NCBI RefSeq assembly: GCF_006491645.1 | Contig: NZ_VDCZ01000004.1 | Coordinates: 241,526 to 305,525, forward strand | Direction: 5' to 3' | Length of the DNA: 64,000 nt | Origin: Flavobacterium profundi | GTDB taxonomy: Bacteria > Bacteroidota > Bacteroidia > Flavobacteriales > Flavobacteriaceae | Shown here: in pieces, positions 33,659-43,170 of the stretch | How positions within the stretch are numbered: position 1 is the first letter of the stretch | How the letters are laid out: every line of letters begins with the position of its first letter | Position numbers and translations under genes: made by a program | The notes under the pieces: model-generated | What the model saw: only the letters and a program-made list of their open reading frames with translations | Told to the model about the DNA's origin: nothing | Database searches by the model: none

Positions 33659-34741
33659 ATGGAAAATAAAAAAGAATTAAGAACATGGTTAGAGGATTTT
33701 AAATTAGATCATCCTTTAGTAATTGCGGGACCATGTAGTGCAGAAACAGAAGATCAAGTGTTGAAAATTGCTCACGAATTGAAAGATTCTGATGTTTCTA
33801 TTTTTAGAGCAGGAATTTGGAAACCAAGAACGCGACCAGGAGGTTTTGAAGGGGTTGGAGCCATTGGATTGAAATGGTTACAAAAAGCAAAAGCAGAAAC
33901 TGGTTTGTTGCTAGCAACCGAAGTAGCAACAGCTGCGCATGTAAAATTAGCATTGGAACACGATATAGATGTGTTGTGGATTGGTGCTAGAACAACGGTA
34001 AATCCTTTTGCAGTTCAAGAAGTAGCCGATGCTTTAGAGGGAACAGATAAGATTGTGTTGTTAAAAAACCCAGTTAACCCAGATTTAGCACTTTGGATTG
34101 GAGGACTAGAACGATTGTATAATGCGAATATTAAAAAATTAGGTGTTATTCACAGAGGTTTTTCTACCTATGATAAAACGAAATACAGAAATAATCCAGA
34201 ATGGCAAATTGCTATCGAATTGCAAAATAGATTTCCAGATTTACCTCTTATTTGCGACCCATCTCATATTACGGGTAAGAGAGATATGATTCAGGAAGTT
34301 TCCCAACAGGCATTAGATTTGAATTATGACGGTTTGATTATTGAAACACATGTTGATCCTGATAATGCTTGGAGTGATGCAGCACAACAAGTTACTCCAG
34401 ATACTTTAAAACAAATTTTTACCGATTTAAGAGTAAGGAAAGTTACTGATGATGAAAGTGAATTCAATCAAAAAATGGCCCAGTTAAGAGCGCAGATTGA
34501 TGAATTCGATGGAAAGTTACTTGAAATTTTAGGCAATAGAATGAAAGTTGCAGATAAAATTGGCTCGCTTAAAAAAGAAAAGAATGTAGCTATTCTTCAA
34601 AATAAAAGATGGAATGAGATTTTAGGAAAAATGATTTTGGAAGGAGAAGAAAAAGGACTAAGTAACGAATTTGTAATGCAGATGTTTAAAGCGATACATC
34701 AAGAAAGTATTAGCCATCAAGAAAAAGTGGTGAATAACTAA
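33659..34741 (+). CDS. Bifunctional DAHP synthase / chorismate mutase
   Basis: 360 residues. An N-terminal DAHP synthase (about 1-260, VIAGPCSAETEDQVL, FRAGIWKPRTRPGGFEG, CDPSHITGKRDM) of the short type I-beta/KDO8PS-like group is fused to a C-terminal AroQ chorismate mutase (about 265-355, LRAQIDEFDGKLLEILGNRM). It makes the first shikimate intermediate and also the branch-point prephenate, so feedback through the mutase part onto the synthase is expected from the family. It lies 52 nt after tyrA in the attenuated operon. Confidence 0.92.
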   Translation: MENKKELRTWLEDFKLDHPLVIAGPCSAETEDQVLKIAHELKDSDVSIFRAGIWKPRTRPGGFEGVGAIGLKWLQKAKAETGLLLATEVATAAHVKLALEHDIDVLWIGARTTVNPFAVQEVADALEGTDKIVLLKNPVNPDLALWIGGLERLYNANIKKLGVIHRGFSTYDKTKYRNNPEWQIAIELQNRFPDLPLICDPSHITGKRDMIQEVSQQALDLNYDGLIIETHVDPDNAWSDAAQQVTPDTLKQIFTDLRVRKVTDDESEFNQKMAQLRAQIDEFDGKLLEILGNRMKVADKIGSLKKEKNVAILQNKRWNEILGKMILEGEEKGLSNEFVMQMFKAIHQESISHQEKVVNN

Positions 34742-34811
34742 AATAAAAATTTTTTTTTGGCATAATAGTTGTATTATTGTGCAAAAAAGTATTAACTAAA
34801 ATTTTTTAAAA

Positions 34812-35333
34812 ATGAACAAAATTATTTTATTAGCGGTCTTTCTTGTTGGCTTTATGTCAAATGCACAAACAGACAAAATTTACAAACACAGTGGAGAAGT
34901 TGTGGAAGGTAAAGTAAAAAAAGTGGAAGAGTATACAATTGTATTTGTGTATAATGGTGAAGAAGCTGAAAACACTATCGGTAAATATGCAATTGAAAGA
35001 ATTGTATACGGAGCAAGTGGTCGTGAAGAAGAAGTAACAGAAAAAATTGTTATCAACAGTGAGAAAGATTGGGAAAAAGTAGTTATTCTTGAAGATAAAG
35101 CATACATCGCAGGATTAAAAAAAGCTGGTGAAGTAAGAGGGAAAACAGGATTAATTAATTTTCAAACTGGAAACACCGGAGATAAAAAAGCAGAGAAAAA
35201 ATTAAAAATGGATGCGGCTGCTCAAGGTTGTGCATTTATTTTATTAACTGCTGATAAAACAACTGTTGGTGCTAATTCTAATGCTTTAGGAGGTTCACAA
35301 GCTATCAAAAAAGGAATCGCTTATAAATATTAA
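34812..35333 (+). CDS. Secreted protein of unknown function
   Basis: 173 residues with a signal peptide (MNKIILLAVFLVGFMSNAQ). The first half (about 20-75) has the beta pattern DKIYKHSGEVVEGKVKKVEE, seen in many Bacteroidetes secreted proteins that begin with this motif. The second half contains a region (AAAQGCAFILLTADKT) resembling short lipid- or metal-binding secreted domains, without a clear match. Function not recognised. It has its own terminator. Confidence 0.72.
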   Translation: MNKIILLAVFLVGFMSNAQTDKIYKHSGEVVEGKVKKVEEYTIVFVYNGEEAENTIGKYAIERIVYGASGREEEVTEKIVINSEKDWEKVVILEDKAYIAGLKKAGEVRGKTGLINFQTGNTGDKKAEKKLKMDAAAQGCAFILLTADKTTVGANSNALGGSQAIKKGIAYKY

Positions 35334-35354
35334 TAGTATTCAAATTATACATTT

Positions 35355-35385
35355 AAAAAGCTACTTTTTTAAGTAGCTTTTTTTA
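35355..35385 (+). terminator. Terminator after the 34812 gene
   Basis: A perfect 12-bp stem AAAAAGCTACTT (35355-35366) / AAGTAGCTTTTT (35371-35382) with a TTTT loop and a T tract. Confidence 0.92.
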
Positions 35386-35485
35386 TCTTAAAATGTTTCT
35401 AATTAATACTATATTTGTAAAAAGACAATAAAGTAAATAAGTTTAAAGAAATTGAACTTACTACTTTCAATTTCTAATTTTTTGC

Positions 35486-36466
35486 ATGACAGGAATCGTT
35501 TATAAATCTACAGGTAGTTGGTATACCATAAAAAAAGAAGATGGTAGCTTTTTAGAATGCCGTATCAAGGGTAAATTTCGTATCAAAGGAATTAAAAGTA
35601 CCAATCCAATTGCAGTTGGTGACGTAGTAGATTATCATATCGAAAATTCTACAGATGAGACTACTGGAGTAATAACGGCTATTCATGAACGTAAAAATTA
35701 TATTGTTAGGAAGTCCGTAAATCTATCTAAACAAACGCATATTATTGCTGCAAATATTGATGTAGTATTTTTACTGGTTACCATTAACAATCCACCCACC
35801 ACGACCAGTTTTATTGATCGTTTCTTAGTTACGGCTGAAGCCTATGGAATTGAGGCAGTGCTTGTATTTAATAAAATTGATACTTTTGATGATAACGCTT
35901 TAGATGAGCAATTGTTTTTACAATATACCTATGAAAGTATAGGGTATAAGTGCTTGCGAGTTTCAGCTAAAGAAAACAAAGGAATTGAAGCATTAAAAGA
36001 ACTGATGTTACACAAAGTTTCAATGTTTTCAGGTCACTCAGGTGTGGGTAAATCTACTTTGGTGAACGCAATAGAACCTTCTCTTAATCTAAAAACAAAG
36101 CAAATATCAGAATCGCATTCTCAAGGTCAGCATACCACTACTTTTGCAGAAATGTTTGATTTATCCTTTGGTGCTCAAATTATTGATACTCCAGGAATAA
36201 GAGGTTTTGGAGTTGTGGATATGGAGAAACAAGAAATAGGAGACTATTTTCCTGAATTTTTTGCTTTAAAAGAAAATTGCAAGTTTAACAATTGTTTGCA
36301 TAAAGAAGAACCGCATTGTGCCGTTAAAGAAGCTCTAGAAAAAGATGAAGTTTCTTGGACCCGTTATAAAAGTTATTTGCAAATTTTAGAAGGAGATGAT
36401 GAAAACTACAGAGCAGACGAATATGCTGATGACAGAAAAGCAAGTGATGAAACTAGAAAATCATAA
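35486..36466 (+). CDS. rsgA: Ribosome small-subunit-dependent GTPase A
   Basis: 326 residues: N-terminal OB-fold (about 1-75), then a circularly permuted GTPase with NKID (G4, 129-132) before GHSGVGKS (G1, 183-190) and DTPG (G3, 234-237). A C-terminal zinc site follows, with Cys265, Cys270, His272 and Cys278. It helps mature the 30S subunit. First gene of a seven-gene run with short gaps (rsgA-dtd-three DUF3857 genes-MazG-like-aroA). Confidence 0.95.
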   Translation: MTGIVYKSTGSWYTIKKEDGSFLECRIKGKFRIKGIKSTNPIAVGDVVDYHIENSTDETTGVITAIHERKNYIVRKSVNLSKQTHIIAANIDVVFLLVTINNPPTTTSFIDRFLVTAEAYGIEAVLVFNKIDTFDDNALDEQLFLQYTYESIGYKCLRVSAKENKGIEALKELMLHKVSMFSGHSGVGKSTLVNAIEPSLNLKTKQISESHSQGQHTTTFAEMFDLSFGAQIIDTPGIRGFGVVDMEKQEIGDYFPEFFALKENCKFNNCLHKEEPHCAVKEALEKDEVSWTRYKSYLQILEGDDENYRADEYADDRKASDETRKS

Positions 36467-36471
36467 GATGT

Positions 36472-36924
36472 ATGAGAATAGTTATTCAAAGAGTTGCTGA
36501 GGCATCTGTCGTAATTGCTCAAAAGGTAGTAGCAAATATAAATAAAGGATTAGTTATTCTTGTAGGTATTGAAGCTGAAGACAATATCGAAGACATAGAA
36601 TGGCTTACCTCAAAAATTGTGAATCTTAGAATTTTTCCTGATGAAAATGAGGTAATGAATCTATCTGTAAAAGATGTGGATGGAGAAATTATTGTTATAA
36701 GTCAATTTACACTGCATGCTTCAACAAAAAAAGGAAACAGGCCTAGTTATATTAAAGCAGCTAGACCTGAGATTGCTGTGCCATTATATACAAGTTTTAT
36801 TCAAAAGTTAGCCTTGGATTTTGGTAAACCCATTCAAACTGGTCAATTTGGAGCTGATATGAAAATAAGTCTTGTAAATGATGGACCAGTTACAATAATT
36901 ATGGATAGTAAAAGTAAAGAATAG
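36472..36924 (+). CDS. dtd: D-aminoacyl-tRNA deacylase
   Basis: 150 residues, standard length. SQFTLHASTKKGNRPSY is the catalytic Thr/Ser strand-loop and NDGPVTIIMDS near the C terminus carries the Gly-cisPro substrate gate. It hydrolyses D-amino acids (and glycine) from mischarged tRNAs. Starts 5 nt after rsgA. Confidence 0.95.
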   Translation: MRIVIQRVAEASVVIAQKVVANINKGLVILVGIEAEDNIEDIEWLTSKIVNLRIFPDENEVMNLSVKDVDGEIIVISQFTLHASTKKGNRPSYIKAARPEIAVPLYTSFIQKLALDFGKPIQTGQFGADMKISLVNDGPVTIIMDSKSKE

Positions 36925-36926
36925 AC

Positions 36927-38825
36927 ATGAAAGTGAAAATGTTATTTTTCTTATTGGTAAGTTTACATGTATTTTCTCAGGAAAATTGGAATGCTTTATT
37001 GATTCCAAAAGAATTAAAAGAAAAAGCCAATAGTGTAGTGCGAGATCAAAAAATTGAAGTTGAAATTGTATCTCAAAAAATGTATAAAATAAATACTAAA
37101 AAAGTAATTACAGTTTTAAATGAATATGGTTTAAGGAATATAGGTGCTCGTGAATATTTTAGCGATTCTGAGAAAATAAATGCTGTTGAAGCCATTATTT
37201 ATGATGTTTTTGGCAAAGAAATTAAAAAATTTAAAAGGAAAGACTTTATAGATCAAAGTGTAGCAGACGGTTTTTCTATTCTATCGGATAATAGAGTTTT
37301 GTATTTAGATTATACACCTACACAATATCCCTTTACTATAGTTTACGAAAGTGAAAAGCAAAGCATTAATACGGCTTTTCTTCCTTCTTGGTATGTTGTA
37401 AATCATTACTTCGAAAGTATTCAAAAATCTGAATTTACTATTAAATTCTCTACTAACTTTGGTTTTAAATATAAAGAACATAACTTTAGTCAATTTGATA
37501 TTATTAAGAAAGAAGATGCTAATTCATTGCATTATTCCGTTGAAAAATTACCAGCTTTAAAACCTGAAGATTATTCTCCCGCTTTTGAAAATATTGTACC
37601 CAATGTTATTTTTGGTCTTGAAAAATTTAGTCTAGAAGGTTTTGAAGGTAGTGCTAAATCCTGGGAAGAATTTGGAAAAATTTGGTTTAAAGAGTTAATT
37701 AATGATGATTCTCAAGTTAGTCAAGAAACAATTAATAAGATCAAGCAATTAACAGAAAATGTTGAAAGTCCAATTGAAAAAGCAAAGATTATATATAAGT
37801 TTGTTCAAGATAAGACTAGATATGTAAGTATTCAATTAGGAATTGGAGGCTGGAAGCCAATGTTAGTAAAAGATGTTGATCGATTAGGTTATGGAGATTG
37901 TAAAGCTTTATCTAACTACACAAGAGTTTTGCTAGATAATGTAGGAGTTAAGTCCTATTATACGGTTATATATGGAGATAATAATATTATTAATTTTGAC
38001 AAAGATTTTGTGTCCAAACAAGGAAATCATATTATCTTAACTATACCTCATGATCAAAAGAATTATTTTTTAGAATGTACAAGTCAAACGAATCCTTTTG
38101 CTTTTGGCGGCTCTTTTACAGATAATAGATATGCTTTGATGATAAAACCTGAAGGTGGATTTATCATAAAAACAAATGAATTTAAACCTTTAGATAGTTA
38201 TCAGAAAACCATTGGAAACTATTCTATAGACAATGATGGTAATTTGAAAGCTAGTGCTCAAATTAAATCTGGAGGAATTCAATATGATAGAAGAGCATAT
38301 TTATCTAGAATAAACGATGAAAAACAGTTGCATAAAACCTATAAAAACAGATGGAGTTGGATTAGTAATCTAAATATTGAAAACATCGCTATAGAGGAGA
38401 ATAGAGAAGCTGTAGAATTAGTGGAAAATTTTTCTTTTTCAGCTGAAAATTATTGTAATAAAGCAGGTAACACCGTATATTTTGCAATAAATGTTTTTAA
38501 TAAGAATGAAAATATTCCAGATAAATATAGGAATAGAAAAAATGATTTTGAAATCGATAGAGGTTATTACGATTCTGACGCAATTGAAATTACGCTACCA
38601 AATGATTACGAAATAGAATTTTTACCAGATCAAGTGGATCTGACTACAGAATTTGGAACCTACTCCATTTCTATCGAAAAAAAAGCACATAACTTGTTGT
38701 ATTATAAGAGAGACCTAACCATTTATAGTGGTGGTTTCCCAAAAGATAGTTATGAAGCCTATCGAAAATTTAGAGAACAAATTGCTAAAAATGATAATTT
38801 AAAATTGGTGTTAATAAAAAAATAG
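36927..38825 (+). CDS. DUF3857 / transglutaminase-fold secreted protein (catalytic Cys present)
   Basis: 632 residues, signal peptide MKVKMLFFLLVSLHVFSQ, an N-terminal DUF3857 beta domain (about 40-250) and a transglutaminase-like core. Cys325 in GYGDCKALSNY and His368 in GNHIIL fit a catalytic pair; the third position is Glu (FLECTS) where Asp is usual. A beta-rich C-terminal domain follows. Likely periplasmic; substrate unknown. It is the first of three related tandem genes and the only one that keeps the catalytic Cys and His. Confidence 0.85.
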   Translation: MKVKMLFFLLVSLHVFSQENWNALLIPKELKEKANSVVRDQKIEVEIVSQKMYKINTKKVITVLNEYGLRNIGAREYFSDSEKINAVEAIIYDVFGKEIKKFKRKDFIDQSVADGFSILSDNRVLYLDYTPTQYPFTIVYESEKQSINTAFLPSWYVVNHYFESIQKSEFTIKFSTNFGFKYKEHNFSQFDIIKKEDANSLHYSVEKLPALKPEDYSPAFENIVPNVIFGLEKFSLEGFEGSAKSWEEFGKIWFKELINDDSQVSQETINKIKQLTENVESPIEKAKIIYKFVQDKTRYVSIQLGIGGWKPMLVKDVDRLGYGDCKALSNYTRVLLDNVGVKSYYTVIYGDNNIINFDKDFVSKQGNHIILTIPHDQKNYFLECTSQTNPFAFGGSFTDNRYALMIKPEGGFIIKTNEFKPLDSYQKTIGNYSIDNDGNLKASAQIKSGGIQYDRRAYLSRINDEKQLHKTYKNRWSWISNLNIENIAIEENREAVELVENFSFSAENYCNKAGNTVYFAINVFNKNENIPDKYRNRKNDFEIDRGYYDSDAIEITLPNDYEIEFLPDQVDLTTEFGTYSISIEKKAHNLLYYKRDLTIYSGGFPKDSYEAYRKFREQIAKNDNLKLVLIKK

Positions 38826-38828
38826 ACA

Positions 38829-40775
38829 ATGAATTTTAAAAGAACATACATTACTTTTTTACTTGCTTTTTTCTGTTTTCTGGGGAATGCACAAAAATAT
38901 GAATTGGGAAATGTAACAATTGATGAATTAAAAGAAACAAAGCATCCTATTGATTCTTCGGCTGCTGCAGCTGTTATTTTTAAAACAGGTAAAACTGATT
39001 TTTTCTTAACAAATGATGGCGAATGGAAAGTTACAACAGAAGTAAATTATAAAATTAAGTTTTATAAAAAAGAAGGTTTTGATTACGCAACACATTCAGT
39101 TCCTTATTATTCTGGAGGGGCCAGAAATGAAATAGTAAACTTTAAAAATGCTTATACATACAATCTAGTTGATGGTAAAATTGAAAAGACAAAATTAAAA
39201 TCAGATGGTGAGTTTAAAGAAGAAATAAATGAAAATGTAAAAGTAAAAAAGATTACAATGCCTCAAGTTAGAGAAGGATCAATTATTGAATTTACCTATA
39301 TTTTTAATTCGCCAAATATTACTACTATCGATGATTGGTATTTTCAAGGAGATATACCTATGAATCATGTAGAATACCGCATTTTTATTCCAGGATATTT
39401 TCAATATAGAACCGTTTTAACGGGTTATGAAACAGTAAATTCAAAAAATGAGAGTGTAGCTTTAGGTCAGTTTTTAAAACAAAAGTATACGTATACAGTT
39501 GATAATGTACCGCCAATTAAGGAAGAAAGTTATATCAACAATATTGACAACTATACGGCTATTTTAAAACATGAATTGGCTTCTATTAGTTATCCAAACG
39601 AACCCATTAGAAACTTAGCAATTACTTGGGATGATGTTGTAAAAAGTATATATGATCATGAAGATTTTGGGAACGAATTAGAAAATAAATCCTATTTTGA
39701 AGATGATTTAAAAATTATATTGGAAGGACTTGCTACTGATGAAGAAAAAATTAAGGCTATTTTTAATTTCGTAAAGAATAGAATGACTTGGAATGAATCT
39801 AATGGAGTAATCACAGATAAAGGGGTTAGAAAAGCATATAAAGAAAAAACAGGAAATGTGGCAGATATCAATTTGATGTTGACAGCCATGTTGAGATATG
39901 CAAATATTCAAGCCAATCCTGTTCTATTAAGTACGAGAAGAAATGGAATTGCGTTATTTCCTAATAGAACGGCATTCAATTATGTAATAGCAGGAGTAGA
40001 AGTAAAAAATGATGTACTGCTATTAGATGCAACAAACAAGAATGCGACAGTTGATTTAATACCATTAAGAGCAGTAAATTGGAGCGGAAGAATTATAAGA
40101 GAAAGAGGGAGTTCTAACGAAATTGACTTATTAGATGTACCAATTTCTAAAGATAATGTAATTATTCTAGCAGAAATAAAAGAAGATGGTAAAGTTGAAG
40201 GGCAATTGAGAAGAGTTTTAACAGATTATAATTCTTTTATGCATAGAGAAAATTATACAAACGTAAATGAAGACTCTTATTTAGAAAAATTAGAAAATAG
40301 ATATAAAGGAATAAGTATTGAAGAGTATAAGGTTGATAATTTGAAGGATTTAAACAAACCTGTAATTGAACAATATACCTTTCTGCATGAAAATGATGTA
40401 GAATTAATAGGTAATAAAATATACATAAAGCCCTTATTGTTTTTTGCATTGGATGAAAACCCTTTTAAATTAAATCAGAGAAAATATCCAGTAGATTTTC
40501 CTTTCCCTTTTAAAGATACTTACAATATTTCAATTAAAATACCTGAAGGTTTTGAAGTAGAATATTTGCCCGAAGGTACAAGTGTTGCTTTAGAAAACAA
40601 TTATGCAACATTTAAATATCTAATATCAGTAACTAATAATAACATTCAGTTAGTAGCTAATTTAGATGTTAATACTTTTTACTTTCCTGCAGAAAATTAT
40701 GAAGCATTAAAAGATTTTTTTAGATTGATTGTTGAAAAACAAACGGATAAAATTATTTTAAGAATGAAAAATTAA
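38829..40775 (+). CDS. DUF3857 / transglutaminase-fold secreted protein, catalytic residues lost
   Basis: 648 residues with signal peptide (MNFKRTYITFLLAFFCFLGNAQ), DUF3857 and a transglutaminase-like core. At the position of the catalytic Cys the sequence reads GNVADINLML, with Val344 instead of Cys. The His position is Asn384 (AFNYVIAGVE), while LLLDATNK keeps the Asp. It therefore looks like a non-catalytic relative. It is closely similar to the next gene and more distant from the previous one. Confidence 0.85.
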   Translation: MNFKRTYITFLLAFFCFLGNAQKYELGNVTIDELKETKHPIDSSAAAAVIFKTGKTDFFLTNDGEWKVTTEVNYKIKFYKKEGFDYATHSVPYYSGGARNEIVNFKNAYTYNLVDGKIEKTKLKSDGEFKEEINENVKVKKITMPQVREGSIIEFTYIFNSPNITTIDDWYFQGDIPMNHVEYRIFIPGYFQYRTVLTGYETVNSKNESVALGQFLKQKYTYTVDNVPPIKEESYINNIDNYTAILKHELASISYPNEPIRNLAITWDDVVKSIYDHEDFGNELENKSYFEDDLKIILEGLATDEEKIKAIFNFVKNRMTWNESNGVITDKGVRKAYKEKTGNVADINLMLTAMLRYANIQANPVLLSTRRNGIALFPNRTAFNYVIAGVEVKNDVLLLDATNKNATVDLIPLRAVNWSGRIIRERGSSNEIDLLDVPISKDNVIILAEIKEDGKVEGQLRRVLTDYNSFMHRENYTNVNEDSYLEKLENRYKGISIEEYKVDNLKDLNKPVIEQYTFLHENDVELIGNKIYIKPLLFFALDENPFKLNQRKYPVDFPFPFKDTYNISIKIPEGFEVEYLPEGTSVALENNYATFKYLISVTNNNIQLVANLDVNTFYFPAENYEALKDFFRLIVEKQTDKIILRMKN

Positions 40776-40780
40776 TTTAA

Positions 40781-42790
40781 ATGAAAAAACACATATACTA
40801 TATCTTTTTATTTTTTACAGTTGCTAATTTTGCTCAGAAAAATGAATTAGGGGACGTAACTATAGAAGAATTAAAAGAAAAACAATATCCAAACGATTCT
40901 TCAGCGGAGGCTGCTATTTTGTTTGAAAATGGTAAAACTTATTTTCAATTTGATACTAACACAGGTTTTTACACATTAACAGAAGTTGAAACCAAAATTA
41001 AAGTGTATACCAAAGAAGGATTCGAATGGGCTACAAAAATAGTTCCTTATTACATAGTAGGAAATGCAGAACAAAAGGTAACTTTTACAAAAGCAATAAC
41101 GTATAATCTTGAAGATGGCAAAATTGTAAAATCTAAATTAAAAAGTGATGGTGAATTTGACGAAAAAAAGAATAAATATTGGTCAATAAAAAAAATTACA
41201 ATGCCTAATGTGAAAGAAGGCTCCATAATAGAGTATAAGTATACGATAAAATCACCTAGTTATGGGATATTTCCCATATGGAAGTTTCAATACAAAATAC
41301 CAGTTAAATATTCGTCATTTGAAACCAATATTCCCGAATACTTTGTTTATAATAATCAGTTTAAAGGAAGTTATAACCCAGTTATAGAAACAGATAGTAA
41401 AACGAAAACATTTTCAGGTAGATATACTGCTCAAAAAAATAACCCTGGAGGTTTTTCATTTGATAGAGAAAGCTATGAGATTGAATACAAAGAATATATG
41501 ACATCTTATACCTTAAGAAATGTTCCTGCAATAAAAGAAGAAAAATATGTAAATAATATTGAAAATTATGTTTCTTCATTGCATCATGAATTGTCATCTG
41601 TACAAATGCCTAAACAAGCAATTCAAAACTATTCGGTAGATTGGGAATCTGTTGTTAAAACAATTATGACTGATGAGGATTTTGGGAATGAATTGAAAAA
41701 ACAAGATTATTTTAAAAGCGACATTGATAATTTACTACAGGGAATTAATAGTGAAGACGAAAAAATTATCAGTATTTTTGAATATGTGAAAACAAGAATG
41801 AATTGGAATAAATTTTATGGTTATTCATGTGATGAAGGAGTTAAAAGTGCATATAAAAACAAAGTAGGAAATGCTGCCGAAATTAATTTAATGTTAATCG
41901 CTATGCTAAAATATGCTGGTATTGAAGCCAACCCAGTTTTAATCAGTACACGCTCTAATGGAATACCCGTTTTTCCAAATCGATACGCTTTTAATTATGT
42001 TGTATGCGGAGTCGAATTAAAAGAAAATTTAGTGTTATTAGATGCAACAAGTAAAATAGCCTTACCTGATATTTTACCTTTCAGAGATTTGAATTGGTTT
42101 GGTAGATTAATAAGAGAAAATCAATCTTCTACCGTTGTAAATTTAATTCCAAAGATGAAATCTAATTCGAATACCATTTTGCTTTGTGAAATTAATGAAA
42201 ATGCAAAGATTACAGGAAAATTAAGAAAACAGTTTTCTGATTATTATGCATTTGAATTTAGAGATAAATACTTGAATGTAAATAAAGAGAATTATTTAGA
42301 AATTCTAGAAAACGAATTAGATGGAATTTCGATTAGTGAATACAAAATTGAAAATGACCAAGACCTGTATAAAAAAATCACAGAAACCTTTAGTTTTGAG
42401 GATCATAAAAATGTTGAAAAAATAGGAGATAAATTGTATTTTTCACCTCTTCTTTTTTTTCAAACAAAAGAAAATCCATTTAAAATGGAAGATAGAAATT
42501 ATCCCGTAGATTTTAATTTTCCCTTTAAAGATAGTTATGTTATAAATATTAAAATACCGGAAAGTTATGAAGTGGAATTTACACCTGAAGATGCTAATTT
42601 ATTTATGGAAAATAATTATGGTGCCTTTATGTATAAAATTACACAAATGAATACTACCTTACAGATAGCAATCACTTTTGAGGTAAATACTCCTGCAGTA
42701 CCTTCAAAAAATTACAAAGGATTAAAAAGCTTTTACAATATGATGTTAGATAAGCAATCTGAAAAAATAATTCTTAAAAAGAAAATATAA
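40781..42790 (+). CDS. DUF3857 / transglutaminase-fold secreted protein, catalytic residues lost
   Basis: 669 residues, signal peptide MKKHIYYIFLFFTVANFAQ. The same architecture as the preceding gene and clearly its tandem duplicate (shared ELGDVTIEELKE, DGKI-K-KLKSDGEF, KKITMP-VKEGSIIE, NPVLIST-SNG and NPFK blocks). The catalytic Cys is Ala365 and the His is Asn405, with the Asp kept in VLLDATSK. It is therefore probably a binding or structural protein. Its stop overlaps the MazG-like start. Confidence 0.85.
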   Translation: MKKHIYYIFLFFTVANFAQKNELGDVTIEELKEKQYPNDSSAEAAILFENGKTYFQFDTNTGFYTLTEVETKIKVYTKEGFEWATKIVPYYIVGNAEQKVTFTKAITYNLEDGKIVKSKLKSDGEFDEKKNKYWSIKKITMPNVKEGSIIEYKYTIKSPSYGIFPIWKFQYKIPVKYSSFETNIPEYFVYNNQFKGSYNPVIETDSKTKTFSGRYTAQKNNPGGFSFDRESYEIEYKEYMTSYTLRNVPAIKEEKYVNNIENYVSSLHHELSSVQMPKQAIQNYSVDWESVVKTIMTDEDFGNELKKQDYFKSDIDNLLQGINSEDEKIISIFEYVKTRMNWNKFYGYSCDEGVKSAYKNKVGNAAEINLMLIAMLKYAGIEANPVLISTRSNGIPVFPNRYAFNYVVCGVELKENLVLLDATSKIALPDILPFRDLNWFGRLIRENQSSTVVNLIPKMKSNSNTILLCEINENAKITGKLRKQFSDYYAFEFRDKYLNVNKENYLEILENELDGISISEYKIENDQDLYKKITETFSFEDHKNVEKIGDKLYFSPLLFFQTKENPFKMEDRNYPVDFNFPFKDSYVINIKIPESYEVEFTPEDANLFMENNYGAFMYKITQMNTTLQIAITFEVNTPAVPSKNYKGLKSFYNMMLDKQSEKIILKKKI

Positions 42791-43116
42791 TGAATATCAA
42801 AAATGCTCAAGAAGAAGTAGATACTTGGATTAAAGAACATGGAGTGCGCTATTTTAATGAGTTAACCAATATGGCTCAACTAACGGAAGAAGTTGGTGAA
42901 GTAGCCCGAATTATTGCTCGTAGATATGGAGAGCAATCTGAAAAAGAATCTGATAAAAGTAAAGATTTAGGTGAAGAATTAGCTGATGTTGTATTTGTAG
43001 TCTTATGCTTAGCCAATCAAACAGGTGTTGATTTACAAGCAGCTTTCGATAAAAAAATGGATTTAAAAACGAAACGAGATCATGATCGTCATCATAATAA
43101 CGAAAAACTGAAATAG
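42790..43116 (+). CDS. MazG-like nucleotide pyrophosphohydrolase
   Basis: 108 residues, single all-alpha NTP-PPase domain: TEEVGEVARII (EExxE) and LGEELADVVFVVLCLA (ExxD) hold the Mg-binding acidic residues. It resembles the small MazG-like/dCTP- or all-alpha-NTP pyrophosphatases that clean up non-canonical nucleotides. Its substrate is not certain. Its ATG overlaps the preceding stop by one base. Confidence 0.88.
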   Translation: MNIKNAQEEVDTWIKEHGVRYFNELTNMAQLTEEVGEVARIIARRYGEQSEKESDKSKDLGEELADVVFVVLCLANQTGVDLQAAFDKKMDLKTKRDHDRHHNNEKLK

Positions 43117-43170
43117 TTTCTTTATGTATAACTAATTTTTTTACAATTATTTGAGGTACTCACCTAAATT

